NCBI RefSeq assembly: GCF_024704385.1
Contig: NZ_JAJDFX010000002.1
Span: forward strand, 2,728,001 to 2,792,000
Direction: 5' to 3'
Length of the DNA stretch: 64,000 nt
From: Cellulomonas sp. P24
Lineage (GTDB): Bacteria; Actinomycetota; Actinomycetes; Actinomycetales; Cellulomonadaceae
Below are positions 52,197-62,278 of this stretch, in pieces. The notes under the pieces are model-generated. The model ran no database searches, was not told the DNA's origin, and was given only the letters and a program-made list of their open reading frames with translations. Position numbers and translations under genes: made by a program. The first letter of the stretch is position 1. Every line of letters begins with the position of its first letter.

Positions 52197-53600
52197 GTGG
52201 CACGCGAGACACGCACGACCGGACGCGGCCGATCGCGCGCACTGAACGCCGCGCTCGCGCTTGCCATCGGGGTCGCCGTCGGACTGGCGCCGGTGTCCAC
52301 CGCCGTCGCGGACCCGACCAACCCCTCCGCGCAGGACGTCCAGGCCGCCCAGCAGGCCGTCACCGCCAAGGCCGCCGAGATCGCGCAGATCGAGCTCCGA
52401 CTCGCCGAGGTCTCGGCGGTGAGCGACACGGCGTGGCAGAAGGTCCAGATCGCCGGCGAGGCGTACACGCAGGCGCTCGTCGACCGTGACGCAGCGGCCG
52501 CCACGGCGGCCGAGACCACGGCCCGGCTCGCCGAGGCCAACGCCGCGATGGACAAGGCCCGGAAGCTCCTCGTCGGGATAGCCCTGCAGTCGGCCCGCAA
52601 CGGCGGGTCCTTCGACATGGCCGAGGCGGTCCTCGTCGCCGGTGGGTTCCAGGAGGTCGTCGCGCGGACCACCGCGCTCCAGCGTCTCGGCACCAAGGCG
52701 GACGACGCCGCACAGAGCTTCCAGGCCGCCAAGATCGTGGCGGACACGCTCAAGCAGCGTGCCGCCGCGGCCCTGGCGACCAAGGACGCGACCGCGACCG
52801 CGGCCAAGCAGGCGCTCGCGGCGGCGCAGCAGGCGCAGTCCGACGCCGAGGCCGCCGTCGCTGCGGCCGCGACCCAGCGCGACACGCTCATCGCCCAGCT
52901 CGCCGTGGTGCAGCAGACGAGCGTCGCGATCGAGAAGGCACGGCAGGACCAGCTCGACGCGGAACGAGCCGCCCGCGCGGAGGCCGCGGCCAAGGCCGCT
53001 CGCCTCGCGCCGCCGACCGCCACGCCGGTGTCCACGGCCCCGGTCGCGACGACGCCGCCCACGGCGACCCCGCCGCCGACGACCACGCAGCCGCCGACGA
53101 CCACGCAGCCGCCGACCACCACCGTGACGCCGCCGCCCACCACCGTGACGCCGCCGCCCGTGACGACGCCGGTGACGACGCCGGTGTCGTCCGACCCGTA
53201 CGGGCTCGGCACCGGCGTGAGCCGTGGCAGCGCCGCTGCCGGGGAGGCAGCGGTGGCCTGGGCCAAGACCCAGCTCGGGCTGCCGTACGGCTGGGGCGCG
53301 ACCGGGCCGGGCGCCTACGACTGCTCAGGGCTCGTGATGCGTGCCTGGCAGAACGCGGGCGTCTCGCTCAACCGGACGACGATGGATCAGTACCGGCAGG
53401 TCAAGAAGATCAGCTACGACTCCCTGCGCGTCGGCGATCTCATCTTCTGGGGCTGGGATGCGAACAACCCCGACTCGGTCACGCACGTCGCCCTGTGGCT
53501 CGGCAACGGCCAGATCCTCGAAGCGCCACGGACCGGCCTCGACGTGCGCATCACGAGCATGCGGTGGTCAGGCACGATGCCGTTCGCCGGTCGTCCCTGA
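52197..53600 (+). CDS. Secreted NlpC/P60 peptidoglycan endopeptidase with coiled-coil domain
   Basis: 467 residues from GTG 52197 (GGTGAGGAACAC ahead). Signal peptide to about residue 39 (VSTAVA-DP). Residues 40-260 are an Ala/Gln-rich coiled coil (QAAQQAVTAKAAEIAQIELRL, AATQRDTLIAQLAVVQQT) as in RipA/PcsB-like hydrolases. A Thr/Pro linker (TTTQPPTTTQPP) follows. The NlpC/P60 domain has catalytic Cys376 in YDCSGLVMRAW and His430 in VTHVALWLGNG, with the third polar residue in EAPRTG. Cleaves stem peptides during growth or division. Ends at a strong terminator. Confidence 0.94.
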   Translation: MARETRTTGRGRSRALNAALALAIGVAVGLAPVSTAVADPTNPSAQDVQAAQQAVTAKAAEIAQIELRLAEVSAVSDTAWQKVQIAGEAYTQALVDRDAAAATAAETTARLAEANAAMDKARKLLVGIALQSARNGGSFDMAEAVLVAGGFQEVVARTTALQRLGTKADDAAQSFQAAKIVADTLKQRAAAALATKDATATAAKQALAAAQQAQSDAEAAVAAAATQRDTLIAQLAVVQQTSVAIEKARQDQLDAERAARAEAAAKAARLAPPTATPVSTAPVATTPPTATPPPTTTQPPTTTQPPTTTVTPPPTTVTPPPVTTPVTTPVSSDPYGLGTGVSRGSAAAGEAAVAWAKTQLGLPYGWGATGPGAYDCSGLVMRAWQNAGVSLNRTTMDQYRQVKKISYDSLRVGDLIFWGWDANNPDSVTHVALWLGNGQILEAPRTGLDVRITSMRWSGTMPFAGRP

Positions 53601-53620
53601 GCCGGAGCGAGCCCGCACGG

Positions 53621-53666
53621 ACGACGACGCCGGCACGGAGGGAGCCCTCCGTACCGGCGTCGTCGT
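53621..53666. terminator. Bidirectional terminator between NlpC/P60 and ppa genes
   Basis: ACGACGACGCCGG-C-ACGGAGGG pairs with CCCTCCGT-A-CCGGCGTCGTCGT: 21 pairs and one mismatch around a two-base spacer. The stops of two convergent genes lie 20 and 4 bases away. Confidence 0.85.
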
Positions 53667-53670
53667 GGTC

Positions 53671-54171
53671 TCAGTGACCGGTCGTGTAGCCCGCGTCGAT
53701 CGCGCGCTGGCGTGACCGGTCGATCTCGGCCTCCGCCTCGGCCTTGCCGGTCCAGTGCGCGCCCTCGACCGACTTGCCGGGCTCGAGGTCCTTGTAGACC
53801 TCGAAGAAGTGCTGGATCTCCAAGCGGTGGAAGTCGGAGACGTCGTCGATGTCCTGGCGCCACGCCGCGCGCTGGTCACCGGTCGGGACGCACAGCACCT
53901 TGTCGTCGCCGCCCGCCTCGTCGCGCATGCGGAACATGCCGAGGGCGCGGCAGCGGATCAGGCAGCCGGGGAACGTGGGCTCCTCGAGCAGCACGAGAGC
54001 GTCGAGCGGGTCGCCGTCCTCACCCAGGGTGCCCTCGATGAAGCCGTAGTCGTCCGGGTAGCGCGTCGAGGTGAAGAGCATCCGATCCAGGCGGATCCGC
54101 CCGGTGGCGTGGTCCACCTCGTACTTGTTGCGCTGGCCCTTCGGGATCTCGATCGTGACGTCGAACTCCAC
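53671..54171 (-). CDS. ppa: Inorganic pyrophosphatase
   Basis: 166 residues from GTG 54171 (AAGGAGAG ahead). Family I PPase: [23 protein letters not shown], then [21 protein letters not shown], which has the metal-binding D-G-D-P-L-D motif, and LCVPTGD. Hydrolyses pyrophosphate and drives biosynthesis. C-terminus [18 protein letters not shown] is the usual actinobacterial form. Divergent from dacB with 185 bases between. Confidence 0.96.
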   Translation of the reverse strand: MEFDVTIEIPKGQRNKYEVDHATGRIRLDRMLFTSTRYPDDYGFIEGTLGEDGDPLDALVLLEEPTFPGCLIRCRALGMFRMRDEAGGDDKVLCVPTGDQRAAWRQDIDDVSDFHRLEIQHFFEVYKDLEPGKSVEGAHWTGKAEAEAEIDRSRQRAIDAGYTTGH

Positions 54172-54356
54172 AGCTCTCCTTCGCAGGCACGTCAGGCCCC
54201 GCCGGGTGGGCGTGGGCGCTCGCAGCACAGGATCGTCGACGTGCCGCAGCGCCGCACGCCGACTCCTGGGAACTAGTGTGACGCACCGAGGCGCCTCCGC
54301 GCGCAGCCGGGTGCGCGCAGCAGCACCCAGGAGACCCACGGGGAAGGGAGGTGGCC

Positions 54357-55769
54357 GTGCGACGATCGCGAGTGCTCGGCGTGTCCGTCCTGGTCGTCAT
54401 GGCGGTCGTCGGCGCCTACGTCACAGCGGACGCGTACGACGTCGTCCCCGGTCTCGTCACCCTCGCGCCCGCCCCCGCCCCCGCCCGGCCGTTCCCGACC
54501 GCGCCGGGTGCGGTCGCCCCGGCGCCGGTCGCCGCACCGCTCGCCGCCCTCCCGGCCGCTGCTCCCGTGCCGTCGGACGCACGCCTCGGCGCGTTGGCGC
54601 AGGCGCTCGCCGCCGACCCCCGCACCGGCGGCTCGGTCGGCGTGCTCGTGGCGGACCAGCTCACCGGTGCGGTCGAGGCGGCGATCGAGCCGGACGTCGC
54701 GCGCACCGCGGCCTCGACCACCAAGCTCCTCACCGCGACGGCCGCCCTGGGGCGTCTCGACCATGCGCGCACGCTCGAGACGCGAGTCGTCCGGGAGAGC
54801 GCCGACCAGATCGTCCTGGTCGGTGGCGGGGACATGATGCTTGCCGCGGGCGCGGGGCGACCGGACGCCGTCAACGGCCGTGCCGGGCTCGGCGACCTGG
54901 CGCAGCAGGTCGCCCGCGCGCTCACCCTGGCCGGGACCACGACGGTGCGGCTCGCGTACGACGACCACCTGTTCACCGGGAACGCCGTGAACCCGGGGTG
55001 GGCGAGCAGCGACGTGACGAACGGCTACGTCGCACCCGTCACCGGCCTCGCGGTGGACATCGGCAGGACGCGCGACGCCGAGGACGCCCCGAGGTCGACC
55101 ACGCCGTCCCTCGATGCTGCCCGCACGCTGGCGAAGGAGCTCGAGGCCGACGGCATCACGGTCACCGGCACGCCTGCGCGGGTCGTCGCGACGAGCGGGG
55201 CGACGACGCTCGGGACGGTGCGGTCCGCGTCGATCGCCGAGATCGTCGACTACGTCCTGCACGAGTCCGACAACACGATCACCGAGGTCCTCGGTCGTCT
55301 GGTCGCCCTCGACGAGGGGCTGCCGGCGAGCTTCGGCGGCGCGGCGGCAGCGGTGCTCGAGGCGCTGCGCGAGGACGGGCTCGACATCACCGGGACCCAC
55401 CTGGACGGCGCGAGCGGGCTGTCCCACGGCACCCACGTGGCGCCGGCGCTGCTCGTCGCAACCCTGCGGCTCGTCACGGACCCGTCGCACCCCCGGCTGC
55501 GCGGCGTCGCCGTCGACCTGCCGATCTCGGGGCTGAGCGGCACCCTCGCCGACCGGTTCACGACGTCCTCGGCACGCGGTTTCGTCCGCGCGAAGACCGG
55601 CAGCCTGACGTCCGTGACCTCGCTCGCCGGGACCGTCCAGGACGCTGACGGACGCCTGCTCGTCTTCGCGGTGATCGCCGACCACGTGCCCGTGACGGGC
55701 GAGGACGCCGCACGGCAGGCCGTCGACGAGTTCGTCACCCAGCTCACCGGTTGCGGCTGCCGCGACTGA
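54357..55769 (+). CDS. dacB: D-alanyl-D-alanine carboxypeptidase/endopeptidase, PBP4 (peptidase S13)
   Basis: 470 residues from GTG 54357 (GGGAGG just ahead; GTG 54351 is less well spaced). N-terminal membrane anchor ([21 protein letters not shown]), an Ala/Pro linker, then the S13 domain. Active-site motifs: SxxK in [10 protein letters not shown], SxN in [17 protein letters not shown] in [15 protein letters not shown]. It trims peptidoglycan stem peptides outside the membrane. First gene of the forward cluster to DUF3180. Confidence 0.94.
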   Translation: MRRSRVLGVSVLVVMAVVGAYVTADAYDVVPGLVTLAPAPAPARPFPTAPGAVAPAPVAAPLAALPAAAPVPSDARLGALAQALAADPRTGGSVGVLVADQLTGAVEAAIEPDVARTAASTTKLLTATAALGRLDHARTLETRVVRESADQIVLVGGGDMMLAAGAGRPDAVNGRAGLGDLAQQVARALTLAGTTTVRLAYDDHLFTGNAVNPGWASSDVTNGYVAPVTGLAVDIGRTRDAEDAPRSTTPSLDAARTLAKELEADGITVTGTPARVVATSGATTLGTVRSASIAEIVDYVLHESDNTITEVLGRLVALDEGLPASFGGAAAAVLEALREDGLDITGTHLDGASGLSHGTHVAPALLVATLRLVTDPSHPRLRGVAVDLPISGLSGTLADRFTTSSARGFVRAKTGSLTSVTSLAGTVQDADGRLLVFAVIADHVPVTGEDAARQAVDEFVTQLTGCGCRD

Positions 55770-55803
55770 CCGCCCCCTGGCGGTTCCGGCGCGAGGGGAG
55801 CGG

Positions 55804-56080
55804 CGGACCGCTCGACCGAGCGGTGGGCGGGTCCGGTCCCGTGGGCGGCTACGGTGGCGTGATGGAGCACGACGAGGGGCACGCCCCGGCGGTCGACTGG
55901 GACGTCGCGGCCGACGTCGCCGCACGGTTCGTGCGGCCGGGGCCACCGGCCACCCGGTCAGAGCTCGCCGAGCTGGTCGCCGGCCTCAGGGCTGCCGCGA
56001 CCGACGCCGTCGCGCACGTCGAACGGATCACCGAGCTCGGTCCGGTGGGGGAGCCACCCACCGCTCGGTCGAGCGGTCCG
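55804..56080. repeat. Pair of 24-base inverted repeats, each itself palindromic
   Basis: 55804-55827 and 56057-56080 are exact inverse complements. Each contains CCGCTCG and CGAGCGG around two bases, so each can also form a small hairpin. The first copy lies 34 bases before the metalloprotease start, the second is inside its coding region. Confidence 0.8.
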
Positions 56081-56977
56081 GCGCGCACCCCGGACGTGCG
56101 GCCACCGCTCTCGCGCACGCTCGTCGTCGACCGGGCCTCCTGGGCGCGGGCGAACGCACGGATGCTCGCGGTGATGACCTCGGGCGTGCGTACCGGCGGA
56201 CGTGACCGGCCGACCGCGCGGTGGTCCGGAGGTGCGCAGGTCGGCACGGTCCTGTCCGTCGTCTCGAGCCGGGTCCTGGGGCAGTTCGACCCGTTCACGG
56301 CCTCGCTGGACCCGCGCACGGGTCGGCCCGGTCCGGGCACGCTGCTCCTGGTCGCCCCGAACGTGCTCCGCATGGAGCGCACGCTCGACGTCGTGCCCGG
56401 CGACTTCCGTCTCTGGGTGGCGCTGCACGAGCAGACCCACGCACGGCAGTTCGCGGCGGCCCCGTGGCTCGCGGCGCACCTGCGCGACCGTGCGACGGCG
56501 CTGCTCACCGATCTCGTCGGGGACGACGGCGCACCCGGCGAACCCGGCGCACGTGCCGTGCTCGCACGAGTGGTCGGAGCGATCACCGGCCGTGCGTCGG
56601 ACGGCGTCGAGGCGGTCCTCTCGCCGCGTCAGCGCGAGGCGTTCGACGAGCTCGGCGCCGTCATGGCGCTCCTCGAAGGGCACGCGGACGTGATGATGGA
56701 CGCGGTCGGGCCGGACGTCGTCCCGACGGTCCGCGTGATCCGGGAGCGGTTCGACGCACGCCGCCAGGGCACCGGGCGCTGGGACGCGGTCGTCCGCAGC
56801 CTGCTCGGCGTCGACCAGAAGCTGGCGCAGTACCGGGACGGCGCGGTCTTCGTCCGCTCGGTGACCTCCGCGGTCGGCACGTCCGGGCTGAACGCCGTCT
56901 GGTCCGAGCCGGGCACGCTGCCGAGCGCCCGCGAGATCGCCGACCCGCGCGCGTGGGTGCGCCGTGTGCACGGCTGA
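55862..56977 (+). CDS. Zinc-dependent metalloprotease (DUF2342, F420-biosynthesis-associated type)
   Basis: 371 residues from ATG 55862 (GTG 55859 directly before). The metal site is His189-Glu-x-x-His in LHEQTHARQF, with a downstream Glu in ALLEGHADVMMDAVG as third ligand. N-terminal helices (VDWDVAADVAARFVRPGP, RASWARANARMLAVM) and C-terminal LSVDQKLAQYRDG-like segment (LLGVDQKLAQYRDGAVFV) fit the actinobacterial DUF2342 family. Its natural target is unknown. It always tends to sit between dacB and tilS, as here. Confidence 0.9.
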   Translation: MEHDEGHAPAVDWDVAADVAARFVRPGPPATRSELAELVAGLRAAATDAVAHVERITELGPVGEPPTARSSGPARTPDVRPPLSRTLVVDRASWARANARMLAVMTSGVRTGGRDRPTARWSGGAQVGTVLSVVSSRVLGQFDPFTASLDPRTGRPGPGTLLLVAPNVLRMERTLDVVPGDFRLWVALHEQTHARQFAAAPWLAAHLRDRATALLTDLVGDDGAPGEPGARAVLARVVGAITGRASDGVEAVLSPRQREAFDELGAVMALLEGHADVMMDAVGPDVVPTVRVIRERFDARRQGTGRWDAVVRSLLGVDQKLAQYRDGAVFVRSVTSAVGTSGLNAVWSEPGTLPSAREIADPRAWVRRVHG

Positions 56978-57004
56978 CCGGAACCGTTCCGCGGCGGCCC
57001 CACG

Positions 57005-58105
57005 ATGAGCGGGCCGGCTCCCGCAGTCGCACGTGCGCGGCTCGCGGTCCGCGCCGACCTCGCCGACCTCCCGGTCGGCAGTCTCGTGCTCGTCGCGTGC
57101 TCGGGGGGACCCGACTCGCTCGCGCTCGCGGCCGCGACGGCCTTCGTCGCGCCGCGGGCCGGTGTGCGTGCGGGTGCCGTCGTCGTCGACCACGGGCTGC
57201 AGCCGGGCAGTGACGCGGTGGCCGCGGAGGCCGCCCGCGCGTGCCGGGAGCTCGGGCTCGCGCCGGTCGTCGTCGTCCGCGTGGACGTCGGCCGGTCGAG
57301 CGGTCCGGAGGCCGACGCTCGCGAGGCGCGCCACGCGGCGTTCGACGCGACGGCCGCCGAGCTCGGGGCGCAGGCGGTCCTGCTCGGCCACACGCTCGAC
57401 GACCAGGCGGAGCAGGTGCTGCTCGGCCTCGCCCGGGGGTCGGGCGCGCGCTCGCTGTCGGGGATGCCCGCCCGCCGGGGGCTCCTCCGCCGCCCCCTGC
57501 TCGGGCTGCCGCGGGAGGACACGGTCGCGGTCTGCGCCGCGTCCGGTCTCGTCCCGTGGGACGACCCGACCAACGCCGTCCCGTGGGACGACCCGACCAA
57601 CGCCGTCCCGTGGGACGACCCGACCAACGCCGTCCCGTGGGACGACCGGGCGAGTGCCGTCCCGCTCCGCTCGCGGGTGCGTCACCAGGTGCTCCCCGTG
57701 CTCGAGCAGGTCCTCGGCCCGGGTGTCGTGGGCGCCCTGGCGCGTACGGCCGACCAGCTCCGGGAGGACGTGGACACGCTCGAGCTCCTCGGGGCGGAGC
57801 TGTTCGCCGCCGCGCGCGTCGAGGGGGCACCCACGATCGCGCTCGACGTCGCGGTGGTTGCTGCCGCGCCGCTCGCGGTCCGCCGGCGTGCGCTGCGTGC
57901 GGCCCTGGTGGCGGCCGGCTGTCCGTCCGGTTCGGTGAGCCGGACGCACGTCCTCGCGGTGGACCGCCTGCTGACGGACTGGCACGGTCAGGGGCCCGTC
58001 GCGCTCCCGGGCCGGGTCGTCGCCCGTCGACGATGTGGCAGGCTTGAGGTCGAGCCGGACGCTCCGATCGAGGCACCGGCTGCCCCGACCCGAGGAGAGC
58101 TGTAG
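57005..58105 (+). CDS. tilS: tRNA(Ile)-lysidine synthase with internal tandem duplication
   Basis: 366 residues. PP-loop SGGPDS at 33-38; [52 protein letters not shown], the conserved HTxDDQxET-like region. Then [29 protein letters not shown] and [14 protein letters not shown]. The VPWDDPTNA unit occurs three times in perfect tandem and a fourth time as VPWDDRASA (residues 183-218); other TilS proteins carry it once. The C-terminal anticodon-recognition domain of long TilS is absent, as usual in actinobacteria. Makes lysidine at C34 of tRNA-Ile(CAU). Starts 27 bases after the metalloprotease, ends 2 before hpt. Confidence 0.92.
   Translation: MSGPAPAVARARLAVRADLADLPVGSLVLVACSGGPDSLALAAATAFVAPRAGVRAGAVVVDHGLQPGSDAVAAEAARACRELGLAPVVVVRVDVGRSSGPEADAREARHAAFDATAAELGAQAVLLGHTLDDQAEQVLLGLARGSGARSLSGMPARRGLLRRPLLGLPREDTVAVCAASGLVPWDDPTNAVPWDDPTNAVPWDDPTNAVPWDDRASAVPLRSRVRHQVLPVLEQVLGPGVVGALARTADQLREDVDTLELLGAELFAAARVEGAPTIALDVAVVAAAPLAVRRRALRAALVAAGCPSGSVSRTHVLAVDRLLTDWHGQGPVALPGRVVARRRCGRLEVEPDAPIEAPAAPTRGEL
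57551..57658 (+). repeat. 27-bp tandem repeat inside tilS
   Basis: Three identical 27-base units (57551-57577, 57578-57604, 57605-57631) and a fourth (57632-57658) that changes after 17 bases. Each unit encodes VPWDDPTNA, the last VPWDDRASA. Frame is preserved at any copy number. Confidence 0.97.
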
Positions 58106-58107
58106 CG

Positions 58108-58662
58108 GTGGACCCTGTTGACATGGGCGACGACCTCGCCGGCGTGCTGCTGACCGAGGCGCAGATCGCCGCGCGGCTCGACGAGCTCGCGGCGCAGATC
58201 GACCAGGACTACGCCGACAAGGCGGTCCTGGTCGTCGGTGTCCTCAAGGGTGCGGTCATGGTCATGGCCGACCTGGTGCGGAGGCTGCACACCCCGGTCC
58301 AGATGGACTGGATGGCCGTGTCGTCGTACGGCTCCGGGACCAAGTCGTCGGGCGTCGTGCGGATCCTCAAGGACCTGGACACGGACCTGACCGGTCGGCA
58401 CGTGCTGATCGTCGAGGACATCATCGACTCCGGCCTCACCCTGTCGTGGTTGCTGGCGAACCTCCGGAGCCGTGGCCCGGAGAGCGTCGAGATCGCCACG
58501 ATGCTCCGCAAGCCCGATGCGGCGAAGGTCGAGGTCGACGTGCGGTACGTCGGTTTCGACATCCCCAACGAGTTCGTCGTCGGCTACGGGCTGGACTACG
58601 CGGAGAAGTACCGGAACCTGCCGTTCGTCGGGACCCTGGCCCCGCACGTCTACAGCCACTGA
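58108..58662 (+). CDS. hpt: Hypoxanthine(-guanine) phosphoribosyltransferase
   Basis: 184 residues from GTG 58108 (GAGGAG upstream, at the tilS end); ATG 58123 possible. PRTase type [37 protein letters not shown] flexible loop, PRPP motif [18 protein letters not shown], then [37 protein letters not shown], the base-binding end. Salvages hypoxanthine or guanine. The tilS-hpt-ftsH order is conserved across Gram-positive bacteria. Confidence 0.96.
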   Translation: MDPVDMGDDLAGVLLTEAQIAARLDELAAQIDQDYADKAVLVVGVLKGAVMVMADLVRRLHTPVQMDWMAVSSYGSGTKSSGVVRILKDLDTDLTGRHVLIVEDIIDSGLTLSWLLANLRSRGPESVEIATMLRKPDAAKVEVDVRYVGFDIPNEFVVGYGLDYAEKYRNLPFVGTLAPHVYSH

Positions 58663-58789
58663 CGGGCCTGCGGTGCCGTCGCCGATCCTGCCCTGGGCGA
58701 ACACGCACAGGTTCTGACAGACCCAGCGTGTACGTTCGAGCCGTTCTGCCATGCCGACCGGAGGGATGAGGGGACATTCCCCGTCGCCG

Positions 58790-60754
58790 ATGAATGTCAA
58801 GCGCCTGACCCGAGGGCCCATCCTGTGGATCGTCCTCGCCGTCGTGATCCTCTGGACCGCCGCCAGCATGCTCGTGGGGACGGGGGTGCAGCGCATCGAC
58901 ACCTCCGACGGCCTCAAGCTGCTGTCCGAGGGCAAGGTCGAGCAGGCGCAGCTCGTCGACATCGAGCAGCGGGTGTCCCTCACGCTCACCTCGGACTTCA
59001 CGTCGAACGGCGTCGACAAGGGCAAGAACGTCGAGTTCTACTACATCGCCCCGCAGGGCCCGGACGTGGTCGCCGCCGTCACGAACGCCAACCTGCCGAA
59101 GGGCTTCAACTCGACGGTCCCGACCACCCCGTGGTGGAGCAGCCTGTTCGGGATCGTCTTCCCGATGCTGCTCATCCTCGGGCTGTTCTGGTTCCTGATG
59201 TCGAACATGCAGGGCGGCGGCTCGCGGGTCATGAGCTTCGGCAAGTCCAAGGCGAAGCTCGTCAACAAGGAGTCCCCGCAGGTCACGTTCGCCGACGTCG
59301 CCGGTGTCGACGAGGCCGTGGAGGAGCTCCGCGAGATCAAGGACTTCCTCGCCGAGCCGGCGAAGTTCCAGGCCGTGGGGGCCAAGATCCCCAAGGGTGT
59401 GCTGCTCTACGGCCAGCCGGGTACCGGCAAGACGCTGCTGGCCCGGGCGGTCGCCGGTGAGGCCGGGGTGCCGTTCTACTCGATCTCCGGGTCGGACTTC
59501 GTCGAGATGTTCGTCGGTGTCGGTGCGTCCCGCGTGCGGGACCTGTTCGACCAGGCCAAGCAGAACGCCCCGGCGATCATCTTCATCGACGAGATCGACG
59601 CGGTCGGGCGTCACCGCGGTGCGGGCATGGGGGGTGGCCACGACGAGCGCGAGCAGACCCTCAACCAGATGCTGGTCGAGATGGACGGGTTCGATGTCAA
59701 CGCGAACGTCATCCTGATCGCCGCGACCAACCGTCCGGACATCCTGGACCCCGCGCTCCTGCGCCCGGGCCGTTTCGACCGCCAGGTGGCCGTCGACCCG
59801 CCGGACCTCAAGGGACGGCACCGGATCCTGACCGTGCACGCCAAGGGCAAGCCGATGGCCGACCACGTGGACCTCGAGGCGGTCGCCCGCCGTACCCCCG
59901 GGTTCACCGGCGCGGACCTGGCCAACGTGCTCAACGAGGCTGCGCTGCTGACCGCGCGGCTCGGCAAGCAGCAGATCGACGACGTCGCCCTCGACGAGGC
60001 GATCGACCGCGTCGTGGCCGGTCCGCAGAAGCGGACCCGGATCATGAAGGTCTCGGAGCAGAAGATCACCGCGTACCACGAGGGTGGCCACGCGCTGGTG
60101 GCGACCGCGCTCCGGTACACCGACCCGGTGACGAAGGTGACGATCCTGCCGCGGGGTCGTGCGCTCGGCTACACGATGGTCATGCCGCTCGAGGACAAGT
60201 ACTCCACGACGCGCAACGAGCTCCTCGACACGCTCGCGTACGCGATGGGGGGCCGGGTCGCCGAGGAGCTCGTGTTCCACGACCCGACCACCGGGGCGTC
60301 GAACGACATCGAGAAGGCCACCGCGACCGCACGCAAGATGGTCACGCAGTACGGCATGAGCGAGAAGATCGGTGCCGTGAAGCTCGGGCAGGACTCGGGC
60401 GAGGTCTTCATGGGCCGCGACATGGGCCACGGTCGCGACTACTCGGAGACCGTGGCGGCGATGGTCGACGTCGAGGTGCGTCGCCTCGTGGACGCCGCGC
60501 ACGACGAGGCGTGGGAGATCCTGGTCCAGTACCGGGACGTCCTCGACGCCCTGGTGCTCGAGCTGCTCGACAAGGAGACGCTCAACCAGGCGCAGCTCGC
60601 CGAGATCTTCGCCCCGGTCGTGAAGCGACCCGCACGCGAGGTCTGGCTGTCGAGCGACGACCGCGCCGTCTCGGAGCGCCCGCCGGTGCTGACCCCCGAC
60701 GAGAACGCCGCCGCTGCTGCGGCGTCCGCGCCGACCACGGACCCGGAGGGCTGA
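58790..60754 (+). CDS. ftsH: FtsH, ATP-dependent zinc metalloprotease
   Basis: 654 residues from ATG 58790, chosen because [21 protein letters not shown] is the usual actinobacterial start; earlier ATGs at 58751 and 58766 give non-homologous additions. Two membrane helices at 9-28 and about 115-140, the small extracytoplasmic domain between them, AAA domain with Walker A GQPGTGKT (208-215), Walker [12 protein letters not shown], and [23 protein letters not shown]. The protease site is HEGGH (430-434) with a later Asp in [12 protein letters not shown]. Degrades membrane and regulatory proteins. The C-terminal 40 residues are Pro/Ala-rich. Confidence 0.97.
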   Translation: MNVKRLTRGPILWIVLAVVILWTAASMLVGTGVQRIDTSDGLKLLSEGKVEQAQLVDIEQRVSLTLTSDFTSNGVDKGKNVEFYYIAPQGPDVVAAVTNANLPKGFNSTVPTTPWWSSLFGIVFPMLLILGLFWFLMSNMQGGGSRVMSFGKSKAKLVNKESPQVTFADVAGVDEAVEELREIKDFLAEPAKFQAVGAKIPKGVLLYGQPGTGKTLLARAVAGEAGVPFYSISGSDFVEMFVGVGASRVRDLFDQAKQNAPAIIFIDEIDAVGRHRGAGMGGGHDEREQTLNQMLVEMDGFDVNANVILIAATNRPDILDPALLRPGRFDRQVAVDPPDLKGRHRILTVHAKGKPMADHVDLEAVARRTPGFTGADLANVLNEAALLTARLGKQQIDDVALDEAIDRVVAGPQKRTRIMKVSEQKITAYHEGGHALVATALRYTDPVTKVTILPRGRALGYTMVMPLEDKYSTTRNELLDTLAYAMGGRVAEELVFHDPTTGASNDIEKATATARKMVTQYGMSEKIGAVKLGQDSGEVFMGRDMGHGRDYSETVAAMVDVEVRRLVDAAHDEAWEILVQYRDVLDALVLELLDKETLNQAQLAEIFAPVVKRPAREVWLSSDDRAVSERPPVLTPDENAAAAAASAPTTDPEG

Positions 60755-60756
60755 TC

Positions 60757-61341
60757 GTGGCGCCCGACGCCCCGGCGGGGTACGACGCCGCGCGCGTCGA
60801 GGCCGCGGTCCGCGAGCTGTTGGTGGCGGTCGGTGAGGACCCGGACCGAGAGGGCCTGCGCGACACCCCCGCTCGGGTCGCGCGCGCCTACGCGGAGACC
60901 TTCGCCGGTCTGCGGCAGGACCCGGCCGACGTGCTCAGCACGGTGTTCGACATCGGCCATCAGGAGATGGTCCTCGTCAAGGACATCGAGGTGTACTCGA
61001 CGTGCGAGCACCACCTGGTGCCGTTCCACGGGGTCGCGCACGTCGGGTACATCCCGTCGTCCGACGGGCGCATCACCGGGCTCAGCAAGCTCGCACGACT
61101 GGTGGACGTCTTCGCGCGTCGCCCGCAGGTGCAGGAGCGGCTGACGAGCCAGGTCGCCGACGCGCTCGTCGAGCACCTCAACCCGCGGGGGGTGATCGTC
61201 GTGATCGAGTGCGAGCACCTGTGCATGTCGATGCGCGGGGTCCGCAAGCCCGGTTCCCGCACCGTGACCTCGGCCGTGCGCGGACAGATGCGTGACGGGA
61301 CGACGCGGGCCGAGGCGATGAGCCTCATCCTCAGTCGGTGA
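60757..61341 (+). CDS. folE: GTP cyclohydrolase I
   Basis: 194 residues from GTG 60757, with its ribosome site (GGAGGG) inside the ftsH end two bases away. Zinc ligands: Cys and His in [12 protein letters not shown] and the second Cys in [13 protein letters not shown]. The other signatures are [21 protein letters not shown] and [29 protein letters not shown]. Catalyses the first step of tetrahydrofolate synthesis: GTP to dihydroneopterin triphosphate. Standard length for the bacterial enzyme. Confidence 0.97.
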   Translation: MAPDAPAGYDAARVEAAVRELLVAVGEDPDREGLRDTPARVARAYAETFAGLRQDPADVLSTVFDIGHQEMVLVKDIEVYSTCEHHLVPFHGVAHVGYIPSSDGRITGLSKLARLVDVFARRPQVQERLTSQVADALVEHLNPRGVIVVIECEHLCMSMRGVRKPGSRTVTSAVRGQMRDGTTRAEAMSLILSR

Positions 61342-61365
61342 GCCTGCGCCCCTAGGCTGGCTCAC

Positions 61366-62250
61366 GTGACCGCAGGACGACTCCTCCTCTCGCCGCACCC
61401 GTTGCCGGCTCCGCTGGCGAACCTGCAGCGGTCCCTCGTGATGGGCATCGTGAACGTCACCCCGGACTCGTTCTCGGACGGCGGCCGGTGGCTGAACCCC
61501 GACGCGGCGGTACGGCACGGGATCGACCTGATCGCCGACGGCGCCGACCTCCTCGACGTCGGCGGCGAGTCGACACGTCCCGGGGCGGTGCGCGTCAGCG
61601 TCGAGGAGGAGCTGGCCCGGGTCCTCCCTGTGGTGCGTGCGCTCGCGTCCGAGGGCGTCGCCGTGAGCATCGACACGACACGCTCCGAGGTCGCCGAGCG
61701 CGCCGTGGACGCCGGTGCCGTGATCGTCAACGACGTCTCCGGCGGTCTCGCCGACCCGAGGATCAGAACCGTGGTCGCCGAGACCGGTGTCGTGTACGTC
61801 GCGATGCACTGGCGTGGTCACTCCGACGTCATGCAGGACCTCACCCACTACGACGACGTCGTCGCCGACGTGCGGGCCGAGCTCGCGCAGCGGCTCGTCG
61901 AGCTCCGGGACGCCGGCGTGCGGGACGAGCAGGTCGTCGTCGACCCCGGACTGGGGTTCGCGAAGGAGCCGGCGGACAACTGGCCGCTCCTCGCGCACCT
62001 GGACGCGCTGGCGTCGCTGGGTCGGCCGGTGCTCGTCGGTGCGTCACGCAAGCGGTTCCTCGGTGCGCTCCTCACCGGTCCGGACGGCCGACCGGTCCCG
62101 CCGGACCGGCGCGACGAGGCGACCACAGCGGTCTCCGCGCTGGCGGCCGCGAACGGTGCATGGTGCGTTCGGGTCCACGAGGTGGGAGGCTCGGCGGACG
62201 CCGTCCGTGTGGCCGCCGCCTGGCGGGAGGCGTCGGAGCAGTGGGCATGA
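61366..62250 (+). CDS. folP: Dihydropteroate synthase
   Basis: 294 residues from GTG 61366. GIVNVTPDSFSDGGRW, the two pterin-site segments LLDVGGESTRPGA and SIDTTRSEVAERAV, INDVSGGLADP, the metal/pyrophosphate segment VVVDPGLGFAKEPADNW, and GASRKRFLGALL. Joins p-aminobenzoate to 6-hydroxymethyl-dihydropterin pyrophosphate; it is the sulfonamide target. 24 bases after folE, 28 before folBK. Confidence 0.97.
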   Translation: MTAGRLLLSPHPLPAPLANLQRSLVMGIVNVTPDSFSDGGRWLNPDAAVRHGIDLIADGADLLDVGGESTRPGAVRVSVEEELARVLPVVRALASEGVAVSIDTTRSEVAERAVDAGAVIVNDVSGGLADPRIRTVVAETGVVYVAMHWRGHSDVMQDLTHYDDVVADVRAELAQRLVELRDAGVRDEQVVVDPGLGFAKEPADNWPLLAHLDALASLGRPVLVGASRKRFLGALLTGPDGRPVPPDRRDEATTAVSALAAANGAWCVRVHEVGGSADAVRVAAAWREASEQWA

Positions 62251-62278
62251 CGTCAGGTATGGCACGAGAGGCACACGC

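Noticed and set aside
58790-58792. Earlier ftsH starts at 58751 and 58766
   Set aside because: They add residues unlike known FtsH N-termini; 58766 has its GGAGGG directly touching the codon.
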